Shown one piece after another: positions 1-6,792 of a stretch of 42,245 nt of DNA; position 1 is the first letter of the stretch; every line of letters begins with the position of its first letter. A model generated the notes under the pieces. The model ran no database searches. It was not told the origin of the DNA and worked only from the letters and a program-made list of their open reading frames with translations. The stretch spans positions 1-42,245 of the forward strand of contig JAFSJN010000006.1 of NCBI GenBank assembly GCA_017439235.1, read 5' to 3'. This stretch comes from Paludibacteraceae bacterium (GTDB lineage: Bacteria > Bacteroidota > Bacteroidia > Bacteroidales > Paludibacteraceae). The position numbers were made by a program, and so were the translations under genes.

Positions 1-1976
1 CGAGTTAGCAGCACACGATAGGCATTGAGCATATATTTCTGGTTCTCTGCGTTGTTCTCCGGAATCCATTTGTTTTTGCCGTTGAACTTATGGTACGTCC
101 ATGTATTTCCGTCACATCGCATATCAGCATCCCATAGGACACAAGCATAGTCTAACTCCAATCCTTGTACTTGTATTTCCGTTGCGGCATCTTCAAGATA
201 GTTAGACGAGCGAACGTCCGTCTTGTCTTCGAGGAACCAGTGTACGGCATTTTCGTCACCTTGCGCAAGGATGTTTACTGCAAGCGGTTTGAAACGAGCA
301 GCAACTTTCGTAACCAACACACCTATTTGTTGCGTTCCACGTGCTTGTTTTCTAAGCCATGCACGAGCCTTATCCATATTACGTGTTAACACGATAGGAT
401 ACCTGTCTTTGATGTCGTTATACAGCGAAGAAGCGTCCGGTTGGAAGGATAACAACGAATGGATAAATGCCGACATCGTTTCTGCACGGAAAGAACGTTG
501 ACTAACGGCAAGGTGTAATTGGTCAGAGAATGTTACACGGTCATTATTCTGTAGCAACTCATTTACGCGTCCTTCGGCATATTCCGGTTCTGTCAGTTTG
601 TCGGAAATATAGATATTCCAATAAGGGAATCGATTGTTGAGCGCCTTAATCCATTCCGAGATGCCCGCCTCACCGGTGTTAATCTCTTGACCACCACCAA
701 CCAAACATACAATCACCGCCCAATCTTCTCGCTGATCAAGTGACCAAATTAGAAACTCAGCCTCCGACATGGGGAAGTTAGGCACTTTCAGTTTGTTGCC
801 GTACGTACCACCTCGTTTCAGATAATCAGCGATGCGCTTATGCGTCCAACTGCGTTGTGCCTCATCGAAGATAGCCACATGCTCCACTTCTCCGTATCCG
901 GTCGCTTCTTGTTTTACAGCTTTTTCGGGATCAATTTCCACGATACCATTCTCTACCGGATTCTTAATCTTTGCGAGCATGTTATCACGGTAACGATGGA
1001 TGATTTGGATAAATTCACTCACCTCACGGCGTGAATCAGATAGATTCTTCTTCTCCCCTCTTTCTGCACACTTCTTAAGATTATCCCTTGCAAGCGCTTC
1101 GGTGAGTACAGCTACTAACGGACCATTGCCGGAAAGATAAACAGCTCCGTTTTCTTTGTCTAACTCGCCGTCTTTGTAAGTTTGCTTAATCGCCACATCC
1201 AAACCGACAAGTGTCTTGCCTGCTCCTGGAACACCGGTTATAAAACAGATACTTTTGGCATTTTGCTTTTTGCTCTGCTGAATAACTCGCAAGATATAGT
1301 TGGTGGTTGCATCAGTGAAAACTTTGTCAGCTTCGTGACGCGTAATATCTTCTACCGAGTGGTTTTCGTATAGGGAACGTGCTGCTTCTATGATGGTGGG
1401 CGTCGGAGTGTATGGGCTGATTATCCAATTGTCGTTATTTGCAGAAGGTGTGGTCGCATCTGCGTGTTCTAATACTCCGCTTATGAGGTTTTGGAGATTT
1501 TCCGCTCCGGATATTAACGGATTGTATATACTATCGTCATAAACTGATGGCCGAAATTCTGTAGTTACAGGGGTATAATTGGTTGGAACTAAAATCGGTA
1601 CGATGGTTCTATCGTGGCTATAGAGATGAAAGTTTTTCAGGTCTAAGGCATAGTCCATCACTTGCTCCACATCAGCCTGCAACGCGGATGATTGCCCAAC
1701 TTTGAACTCTAAACAGAAGATAATACCCCGTAACAGCAGAACAACATCTATACGTTTACCCAAGCGAGGAATATCATACTCAAAGATGATTTGTGAAGGC
1801 TCATCTTTCCAAAGAATAAGGACTTGCTGCAATAGAGTTATCTCGCCAATCCATGCATCGTCCGTTGTTGTCAAAGCATCGCCATGATAGTTCAAGTGTA
1901 ACGTACCTAAAATCTCTTTAGGCGCTGTGTCTATGAACTGACGAAATGTCGTATTATATAGGCAACGGTTGCTCAT
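1..1976 (-). CDS. DUF2075 / Schlafen group 3 helicase with N-terminal PD-(D/E)XK nuclease-like domain, 3' end cut by window
   Basis: Read on the minus strand from ATG at 1976-1974, the frame stays open for 658 codons to the window edge. Seen: an N-terminal region with D77 and an E90-x-K92 pair (nuclease-like ExK layout), Walker A GVPGAGKT at 248-255, Walker B DEAQ at 371-374, and NAYRVLLT at the edge, the motif near the end of DUF2075 proteins. Family knowledge: DUF2075 (PF09848) is a Schlafen-like DNA/RNA helicase, often about 650-700 aa, so only a short C-terminus is missing. Inference: it cuts or remodels nucleic acid, possibly in defence or repair. A GAAAGGA stretch lies just before the ATG, and two micro-ORFs precede it. 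Confidence 0.9.
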   Translation of the reverse strand, partial: MSNRCLYNTTFRQFIDTAPKEILGTLHLNYHGDALTTTDDAWIGEITLLQQVLILWKDEPSQIIFEYDIPRLGKRIDVVLLLRGIIFCLEFKVGQSSALQADVEQVMDYALDLKNFHLYSHDRTIVPILVPTNYTPVTTEFRPSVYDDSIYNPLISGAENLQNLISGVLEHADATTPSANNDNWIISPYTPTPTIIEAARSLYENHSVEDITRHEADKVFTDATTNYILRVIQQSKKQNAKSICFITGVPGAGKTLVGLDVAIKQTYKDGELDKENGAVYLSGNGPLVAVLTEALARDNLKKCAERGEKKNLSDSRREVSEFIQIIHRYRDNMLAKIKNPVENGIVEIDPEKAVKQEATGYGEVEHVAIFDEAQRSWTHKRIADYLKRGGTYGNKLKVPNFPMSEAEFLIWSLDQREDWAVIVCLVGGGQEINTGEAGISEWIKALNNRFPYWNIYISDKLTEPEYAEGRVNELLQNNDRVTFSDQLHLAVSQRSFRAETMSAFIHSLLSFQPDASSLYNDIKDRYPIVLTRNMDKARAWLRKQARGTQQIGVLVTKVAARFKPLAVNILAQGDENAVHWFLEDKTDVRSSNYLEDAATEIQVQGLELDYACVLWDADMRCDGNTWTYHKFNGKNKWIPENNAENQKYMLNAYRVLLT

Positions 1977-1999
1977 TTTATCCTTTCTTGATGGCAATA

Positions 2000-2080
2000 C
2001 TACTCAAGATTGTCGAGGTACTCTTGTACTGCGTCGTAGATTTGTTCTTCCAACGCGTGAATGTCTTGAATGCTTGCCAT
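2000..2080 (-). CDS. Candidate 26-aa micro-ORF upstream of the DUF2075 gene
   Basis: ATG at 2080-2078, TAG at 2002-2000. The peptide begins MASIQDIHALEEQ and ends EYLDNLE. It is acidic, strongly helical in composition and has no membrane segment. Its stop lies 23 nt before the DUF2075 start, so it would be on the same mRNA and could be translated in cis with it. No homolog is recognised. It may be a real small protein or a leader peptide. Chance cannot be excluded at this length. Confidence 0.4.
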   Translation of the reverse strand: MASIQDIHALEEQIYDAVQEYLDNLE

Positions 2081-2084
2081 AATT

Positions 2085-2116
2085 TTTGGTCTTTTATGGA
2101 TTAATATGTATATTTG
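2085..2116 (+). promoter_or_regulatory. Plus-strand promoter candidate facing the DUF2075 leader
   Basis: TTTG at 2085-2088, a 20-nt spacer, and TATATTTG at 2109-2116 match the Bacteroidetes consensus exactly. No convincing ORF lies downstream on the plus strand. The next plus-strand landmarks are the hairpin array (2582-2780) and a terminator (2801-2826), so it may drive an antisense or noncoding RNA. Confidence 0.4.
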
Positions 2117-2167
2117 TGCGACGTGTCACACATTTTCAATTTTCCAGACGTGTTAGGAATATTTACA

Positions 2168-2191
2168 ATTTGGTACACGCGTGTTCCAAAT
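2168..2191. promoter_or_regulatory. 24-bp near-perfect palindrome
   Basis: Arms ATTTGG and CCAAAT flank a central ACACGCGTGT, with one T-T mismatch on each side of the core. It abuts the stop codon of the 32-aa ORF. It could be an operator or an RNA hairpin. No U-tract follows on the minus strand, so it is not a typical terminator. Confidence 0.5.
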
Positions 2192-2290
2192 CTATTTTTC
2201 TTCCTTGTCTATTATCTCCCAATGGCCGCTATAGCCGCTGCCAACGTATTTGATATGTGGCAATTCTATGGTTTGCAGTATATCAGCCAT
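2192..2290 (-). CDS. Candidate 32-aa micro-ORF, first in the DUF2075 transcript
   Basis: ATG at 2290-2288, TAG at 2194-2192. The peptide starts MADILQTIELPHIKYVG and ends HWEIIDKEEK, a soluble-looking mixed composition unlike the AT-rich surroundings. It begins about 43 nt after the predicted start of transcription from the promoter at 2340-2371. It is followed immediately by a 24-bp palindrome. No family is recognised. The codon choice (GGC, AGC, CTG, TAC) resembles that of the window's real genes, which is the main support. Confidence 0.45.
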   Translation of the reverse strand: MADILQTIELPHIKYVGSGYSGHWEIIDKEEK

Positions 2291-2339
2291 ATTGATATTG
2301 TTTAGCGATTGTCTTTTTACCTTGCACACAAAATGCGTG

Positions 2340-2371
2340 TAAAGGTACTACTTTTTTTTGACATATGCAAA
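2340..2371 (-). promoter_or_regulatory. Promoter of the micro-ORF / DUF2075 transcript
   Basis: On the minus strand TTTG (2371-2368), a 20-nt spacer and TACCTTTA (2347-2340) match the Bacteroidetes consensus except for the last base of the -7 box. Transcription would start near 2333 and give a leader of about 350 nt before the helicase start. Confidence 0.6.
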
Positions 2372-2475
2372 TTATTTTTGAAGAAAATGAGAAAAAAGTG
2401 ATTTTTTGCTGCATATTAACAAAAACTATTCGGTATTTATGCAAAAATCCGGATATTTTTTGACGATTGGTCATG

Positions 2476-2496
2476 AAAAGAGCAGCTTACGCTGCC
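2476..2496 (-). terminator. Weak hairpin terminator candidate
   Basis: GCAGC and GCTGC (2482-2495) enclose a 4-nt loop and are followed on the minus strand by TCTTTT. It could stop transcripts arriving from the acyl-CoA ligase side before the DUF2075 promoter. Confidence 0.35.
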
Positions 2497-2581
2497 CTTG
2501 CTCAATTTCGGAAGATGTGCCCATCGATCTCGGTATAATTGCCACACTAACTGATTGATAGTCATGGAAAAATAGGATTTT

Positions 2582-2780
2582 GACTCGAGATTTTCGCGAG
2601 TTCTTATCTCACTACGTTCGAACGATTATTGCAGAAAGCAATCGTCTTATCTCACTACGTTCGAACGATTATTGCAGAAAGCAATCGTCTTATCTCACTA
2701 CGTTCGAACGATTATTGCAGAAAGCAATCGTCTTATCTCACTACGTTCGAACGATTATTGCGTTCCGCAATTTTCGAGTC
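2582..2780. repeat. Array of four 43-bp tandem units, each with a palindrome and a hairpin, bounded by inverted repeats
   Basis: Units begin at 2603, 2646, 2689 and 2732. The first three appear identical, and the fourth keeps only its first 30 bases before diverging. Each has the palindrome CGTTCGAACG. Units 1-3 then have the hairpin ATTGC-agaaa-GCAAT. The fourth replaces it with ATTGCG-ttc-CGCAAT (2757-2771), so the stem is kept while the loop changes. The array is enclosed by GACTCGA (2582-2588) and TCGAGTC (2774-2780). There are no spacers, so it is not CRISPR. On the plus strand it leads straight into the terminator at 2801-2826. Confidence 0.9.
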
Positions 2781-2793
2781 TCGTCCGCACCGC

Positions 2794-2826
2794 AAAAAAT
2801 GGAGTCACAATTGTGGCTCCTTTTTT
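2794..2826. terminator. Bidirectional rho-independent terminator
   Basis: The 20-nt stem at 2801-2820 (GGAG...CTCC, one G-T pair) is followed by TTTTTT on the plus strand. On the minus strand it is followed by ATTTTTT, encoded by 2800-2794. It ends the acyl-CoA ligase transcript on the minus strand and would also end any plus-strand RNA carrying the hairpin array. Confidence 0.85.
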
Positions 2827-2848
2827 GTCGGTATATGAGAGATTGAAC

Positions 2849-4765
2849 TTATGCCGGAGAGAGGGCTGCGAGATTCTTCTCGTTGTACAGGTCTTTACCT
2901 TCAGCAGTATAGGCATAAGTTATACGATCGGCGAAATAGGTCTCTACCTTGCCGCGTACCACTTTCATGGTAGAATTGACCAGGTGATTTTGCTCTGTCC
3001 ATTGTTCGCCCAACACGGCCAAGGCACGCGGAAGCCAAGGTTCAGGGAAGACACCTTGGTTGCGCCCTCCTGCGCGATAGGAGTCTACTTCAGCTTGTAT
3101 CTTGTCAAGCATGGCCCGCTGCCCCTGTTCTGTCGCCGGATCTAAGCCTTTGGTCTTGACCCAGTTCTGTAGCGCTTCTTTATTGGGCACGATAAGAGCA
3201 ATAGTGTAGGGGTCTTGATTGTTATGCAAGATACATTGGTCTACATACACCGAGCCGTCGGTTAACGAGTCTTCAAAGCCTTCCGGACTATATTTCTCGC
3301 CATCTGCAGAGATGAGAAGCGATTTAAAGCGCCCTACAACCCATAAATAGCCGGGGTGTTTACTCGTGATATATCCCATATCGCCGGTATGTAACCAATT
3401 GTCAATAATGGTATTGGCGGTACTTTCCGGATTCTTCCAATATCCGGCCATGACATTCTCACCTTTGATGACGATTTCGCCGCGTTGACCATCCGGAACT
3501 ATATTTCCTTCTGCATCACAGATTTTGAGTTCCAGAGGCTTGACAATCTTACCGCTGGAACCGAAGATAGCCGCACCGGGCGAGTTGGAACAGATAATAG
3601 GAGTAGCTTCGCTCAGTCCGTAACCTTGGAACATAGGTATGCCGATGGCGCAGAAATAGCGCTGCAATGCGATATCGAGTAAGGCACCTCCACCTACAAA
3701 GAACTTCATTCGTCCACCTAAGTTTTCGCGCACAGCCTTGAAGATGAGGCGATCAAAAAGTTTCATCAGCGGATAACGCCAACCCTCTTTCCATCCGCCG
3801 CGATTCCAATACTCCTTATTATACGCGATAGCATTGTTTAGGGCCCAGTTGTAAAGTTTCTCCACCTTAGGACCTTTAGCGTGCACGCCGGACTCGATAT
3901 TCTTTTTGAAGTTACGCGCCAAAGCCGGTACGGACAGCATAATATGCGGGCGCACCTCGCGAATAGCAATAGGTATATTCTTCAGGGTCGCCATGGCGGT
4001 GTTACCTACAGGCACGGTAGCTATACTGCCTCCGTAAGACATCATCGTGTAGAATCCGGCTACGTGGGCAAAGCAATGGTCTAAGGGGAGGATAATTAAC
4101 ATGACATCATCTACATCAGCTCCGATAACCGAGTGGGCTTGCTCGACATTGGCCGTGTAATTACGATGGGTTAGTAATATTCCCTTAGGGTCGGCTGTGG
4201 TGCCGGAGGTGTAAGATATATTGGCGTAATCATCCGGCTGTACACTCTCGTAACGTGCTTTGAACGATTGCAAATCTTTGGCTAATAGTTCATCACCCAA
4301 TGCAAGCAATTCGTCAATACCGATTTCTTTCTCCGCATATTCTTTCAATGGGTCCAGTACAATGACTTTCTGCACATTCGGACAGGAAGGCATAATCTTA
4401 CGAATCTTAGGCAATTGTTGCTCACTGACAACGATATATTTGGCGTCAGAATGGCAAATACGGAAGAGCAGGTCGTTAGCTTCTTCCAATTTGATGGAGA
4501 GCGGCACATTGACGCCTCCGGCATACAGGATGCCCAACTCGCCGGTTATCCACAGGTTGCGCCCTTGTGAAAGGAACGCTACTCGGTCACCTTTTTCTAA
4601 CCCCAGAGCCATAAAACCGGCTCCTAGACGATGCGCTATCGCGCGTGTTTGCCCAAAGGTGGTTTCTGTCCAAACGTTATTGATTTTTTCACGCAAGAAG
4701 ACGTGGTCTTCGTATAGATGTGTATAATGCTCGACAAAGTCGATAATCGTGGGTTTCTGTTTCAT
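2849..4765 (-). CDS. Long-chain fatty acid-CoA ligase family, AMP-forming
   Basis: A 638-aa adenylate-forming enzyme. It would activate a fatty acid with ATP and load it onto CoA at the membrane. Seen: P-loop YTSGTTADPKG at 185-195, the adenylate motif GYGLSEATP in the middle, and the hinge region GDMGYITSKHPGYLWVVGR followed by a C-terminal domain. The length is usual for FadD-like proteins of Bacteroidales. The substrate chain length cannot be read from the sequence. It follows a small membrane protein gene by 15 nt and is closed by a strong terminator. Confidence 0.88.
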   Translation of the reverse strand: MKQKPTIIDFVEHYTHLYEDHVFLREKINNVWTETTFGQTRAIAHRLGAGFMALGLEKGDRVAFLSQGRNLWITGELGILYAGGVNVPLSIKLEEANDLLFRICHSDAKYIVVSEQQLPKIRKIMPSCPNVQKVIVLDPLKEYAEKEIGIDELLALGDELLAKDLQSFKARYESVQPDDYANISYTSGTTADPKGILLTHRNYTANVEQAHSVIGADVDDVMLIILPLDHCFAHVAGFYTMMSYGGSIATVPVGNTAMATLKNIPIAIREVRPHIMLSVPALARNFKKNIESGVHAKGPKVEKLYNWALNNAIAYNKEYWNRGGWKEGWRYPLMKLFDRLIFKAVRENLGGRMKFFVGGGALLDIALQRYFCAIGIPMFQGYGLSEATPIICSNSPGAAIFGSSGKIVKPLELKICDAEGNIVPDGQRGEIVIKGENVMAGYWKNPESTANTIIDNWLHTGDMGYITSKHPGYLWVVGRFKSLLISADGEKYSPEGFEDSLTDGSVYVDQCILHNNQDPYTIALIVPNKEALQNWVKTKGLDPATEQGQRAMLDKIQAEVDSYRAGGRNQGVFPEPWLPRALAVLGEQWTEQNHLVNSTMKVVRGKVETYFADRITYAYTAEGKDLYNEKNLAALSPA

Positions 4766-4780
4766 CTTATTAATGGTTTC

Positions 4781-5077
4781 TTATATGGTTAAGGCGGCTA
4801 ATGAGATTACTCCCAATGCCAGAGCAGCAACATAGGTAATAGCGCACATAATAACCACACCGATGAATACAAGTGCGGCTCCTAAGCAACCGAAGTTCTG
4901 TTCCCCGGCGGCGCGAGGACTGATGAGTGCACAAATCAATCCCACTAAGGGAGTGAAGATGATACTAATTAAAAAGGTCCAACCAAACCCAAGACGGCGA
5001 TAGGAACCGATGATGCCGACAATGACGGCTAAAAAAGTGCCGGTACAGGCACCGAATATAAGTAATGGTAATGTCAT
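4781..5077 (-). CDS. 98-aa membrane protein
   Basis: Three hydrophobic segments (about residues 3-23, 31-52 and 65-92) with a positive loop YRRLG between the first two and SPRAAGEQ after the second. It resembles small multi-span proteins of unknown role that are common in Bacteroidetes. It sits 15 nt upstream of the acyl-CoA ligase and is probably co-transcribed with it. No enzymatic motif is visible. A GACCTTTG sequence upstream (5116-5109, minus) is only a partial -7 match. Confidence 0.7.
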   Translation of the reverse strand: MTLPLLIFGACTGTFLAVIVGIIGSYRRLGFGWTFLISIIFTPLVGLICALISPRAAGEQNFGCLGAALVFIGVVIMCAITYVAALALGVISLAALTI

Positions 5078-5166
5078 AAAAGTTAACTTTTTTCGCTAAT
5101 ACCTTCCACAAAGGTCGTGCCAAAATAGGCACAATGATATAAAAAATAAAAAAAATCATCAAAATA

Positions 5167-5198
5167 TTTGGAGGTTTCAAAAAAAAGCAGTACCTTTG
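5167..5198 (+). promoter_or_regulatory. Promoter of tRNA-Leu and rpsU
   Basis: TTTG at 5167-5170, a 20-nt spacer, and TACCTTTG at 5191-5198 match the Bacteroidetes consensus perfectly. Transcription would begin about 15 nt before the mature tRNA. Confidence 0.85.
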
Positions 5199-5218
5199 CA
5201 TGCTTTTTCGCAAGCAAG

Positions 5219-5300
5219 GCCCAGATGGCGGAATCGGTAGACGCGCTGGTCTCAAACACCAGTGGAGCAATCCGTGCCGGTTCGACCCCGGCTCTGGGTA
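5219..5300 (+). tRNA. tRNA-Leu (CAA)
   Basis: Acceptor stem GCCCAGA pairs with TCTGGGT (first pair G-T). The D arm, a 7-nt anticodon loop CTCAAAC with anticodon CAA at 5253-5255, a long class II variable arm and the T arm GGTTCGACCCC are all present. The discriminator is A at 5300, and CCA is not encoded. It reads leucine UUG codons. No terminator follows, so it is probably cut from a shared transcript with rpsU. Confidence 0.97.
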
Positions 5301-5386
5301 CTTAAGTTAAACATATAAAGGTCAGGCGGAAGACTTAAACATCCGCTATTCCTCGCAACAGGCTAATTGCCCGGAGAGAACAAGAG

Positions 5387-5393
5387 AAGGAGG
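5387..5393 (+). promoter_or_regulatory. Strong Shine-Dalgarno of rpsU
   Basis: AAGGAGG ends 8 nt before the ATG at 5402. It is the only full-length site seen in the window. It also rules out the in-frame GTG at 5393, which overlaps it, as the start. Confidence 0.9.
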
Positions 5394-5401
5394 TGTATGC
5401 A

Positions 5402-5596
5402 ATGATCGTAGTACCCGTTAAAGAAGGCGAGAATATTGAGCGCGCCATTAAGAAATTCAAACGCAAATTTGACCGCACAGGCGTCATCAAAGAGCTTCGT
5501 CGTCGTCAGCAGTTCGACAAACCTAGCGAGCTGAAGCGCATTAAGATGCAACACGCGATTTACGTTCAGCAAATGCATGCCCACGACGAGATCTAA
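5402..5596 (+). CDS. rpsU: 30S ribosomal protein bS21
   Basis: 64 aa beginning MIVVPVKEGENIERA, very basic in the middle (KKFKRKFDRTG...KELRRRQQF), the standard Bacteroidetes bS21. The start is fixed by the SD site and by the conserved MIVVPV N-terminus. Family knowledge: bS21 sits beside the 3' end of 16S rRNA. In Flavobacterium johnsoniae, bS21 with bS6 and bS18 hides the anti-Shine-Dalgarno, and rpsU itself has a strong SD. The strong SD here fits the same proposed self-regulation (inference). It is co-transcribed with tRNA-Leu and followed by a terminator. Confidence 0.97.
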   Translation: MIVVPVKEGENIERAIKKFKRKFDRTGVIKELRRRQQFDKPSELKRIKMQHAIYVQQMHAHDEI

Positions 5597-5617
5597 TCTC
5601 TATAGTGCGAGCGCTAT

Positions 5618-5650
5618 AAGGCAATCCGAAAGGGTTGCCTTATTCTTTTT
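5618..5650 (+). terminator. rpsU terminator
   Basis: A ten-pair stem, 5618-5627 with 5632-5641, closes a GAAA loop and is followed by a T-rich tail at 5641-5650. A second near-palindrome (TATAGTGC...GCTATA, 5601-5618) lies just upstream and could help end minus-strand transcripts. Confidence 0.85.
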
Positions 5651-5801
5651 CTCGGGATCGGAATGCTCCTCGAATAAGGATAACTAAGGCGCCGGATAGC
5701 AATACATAGTTGGCCCACGGCTCAATCTTGAGGTAACTCATGATAGCTCCTGCCAAGAGGATGGCCAAGCCGACAATCAAAAGAATATTGGACGTTTTCA
5801 T
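5640..5801 (-). CDS. 53-aa two-span membrane protein
   Basis: ATG at 5801-5799, TAA at 5642-5640. Two hydrophobic stretches (about residues 5-23 and 32-44) are separated by SYLKIEPWANY, and the tail IRGAFRSREKE is charged. It starts 4 nt after the stop of the GT9 glycosyltransferase, so it is the last gene of the envelope operon. Its stop codon lies inside the rpsU terminator stem. Role unknown. It resembles the short hydrophobic proteins that close many Bacteroidales operons. Confidence 0.7.
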   Translation of the reverse strand: MKTSNILLIVGLAILLAGAIMSYLKIEPWANYVLLSGALVILIRGAFRSREKE

Positions 5802-5805
5802 AGCA

Positions 5806-6792
5806 TTATTGTATTGTTTTCATGACGCGTTTTACGATGGCAGCGGGAGCAATATCCATGCACCGATAGTCGCCGAATTGACAATGTCGGTTGCCGTAAA
5901 TAGAACATGGACGGCAGGGAAGGTCACGCTGTATGCAATCGTCTATAGACTGTCCGTAACCTAAGAAACCTGCCCACGGATGCGTTGCGCCCCATATACT
6001 GATAACGCGAGTGCCGGCTAACGAGGCCAGGTGCATGTTGGACGAGTCCATAGTAACCATCACTCGCAGCGAATGCATTATCTCTATTTCTTTGTCCATC
6101 TTTTGGCGTCCAACGGTAGAGACTACGCCTTCGTGTTTTTTCGCCCAATCGTCTAATATCTGCTTCTCGTGTTCGCCGGCTCCGAATAAATATACCTGCT
6201 CACCGCGGCGATGCATCTCGGCACCTAAGAGCCGCACTACTTCTTCCATCTTTTCCAATGGATAGATTTTCCCTTTATGTGCCGCAAAGGGCGCGATACC
6301 GATGCCGTTTCCCTTATCGGATAGGATAGGCTGTGAGGCCGGCACGTGGAATCCCAACTCGTCTAATACGGTGTGATATCGCGATACGGTAGATTGCAGG
6401 GGATGCTTATAACGGTAATGATGACGGACAAGTAACCACTTTTGGAAACGCCCTTTGTGTATATGTGCCACACGCTTGCCGGCTATGAGCATGCGATGCC
6501 GGATGTAGAAGGAACGCAGCACATCGTGCATGTCAGCCACGGCATCAAACTGTTGCCAGTGGATATCATCCATCAATCGTCTTAACCCGCCTAATCCATG
6601 ATGTCGCCCTTTGAGGTCGGCTCCGAAGAATTGCACATTGGCGGGCAATCCTGCTGCCAGCGAGGCACATTGTTGTCGGGAGAGGAAGGTGATCTCCCAA
6701 TCGGGATACGCAACCGCCAGGTCACGTAGCACAGGAATAACCATGGCTACGTCACCTAAAGCCGAAAAGCGTATGACTAATAGTTTAGACAC
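5806..6792 (-). CDS. Glycosyltransferase family 9 (heptosyltransferase-like)
   Basis: 328 aa starting at GTG 6792-6790 in an overlapping TAGTG with the upstream stop. The N-terminus MSKLLVIRFSALGDVAMVIP is the GT9 signature. The C-terminal half has GIAPFAAHKGK, DSSNMHLASLAGTRVISIWG and a Cys-rich end (CRPCSIYGNRHCQFGDYRC), as usual in GT9 enzymes of Bacteroidetes. GT9 enzymes transfer heptose-type sugars from nucleotide donors to lipid A core on the cytoplasmic side. The acceptor here is unknown. The location downstream of lptB fits LPS assembly. Confidence 0.85.
   Translation of the reverse strand: MSKLLVIRFSALGDVAMVIPVLRDLAVAYPDWEITFLSRQQCASLAAGLPANVQFFGADLKGRHHGLGGLRRLMDDIHWQQFDAVADMHDVLRSFYIRHRMLIAGKRVAHIHKGRFQKWLLVRHHYRYKHPLQSTVSRYHTVLDELGFHVPASQPILSDKGNGIGIAPFAAHKGKIYPLEKMEEVVRLLGAEMHRRGEQVYLFGAGEHEKQILDDWAKKHEGVVSTVGRQKMDKEIEIMHSLRVMVTMDSSNMHLASLAGTRVISIWGATHPWAGFLGYGQSIDDCIQRDLPCRPCSIYGNRHCQFGDYRCMDIAPAAIVKRVMKTIQ

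Noticed and set aside
2114-2305. 63-aa plus-strand ORF opposite the micro-ORFs
   Set aside because: Starts with TTG inside the -7 box of the predicted promoter and has a low-complexity hydrophobic composition; it is better explained as the complement of the 32-aa ORF.
2322-2360. Terminator for a plus-strand RNA (imperfect hairpin then T-tract)
   Set aside because: The T-tract is about 9 nt away from a mismatched stem, too far for a standard intrinsic terminator.
2603-2771. CRISPR-like array
   Set aside because: The 43-bp units are directly adjacent with no unique spacers, and no cas genes are present.
2580-3145. Plus-strand ORFs across the hairpin array (for example the frames encoding repeated SHYVRTIIAESN)
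   Set aside because: They are translations of the tandem repeat in several frames, cross a terminator and resemble no protein.
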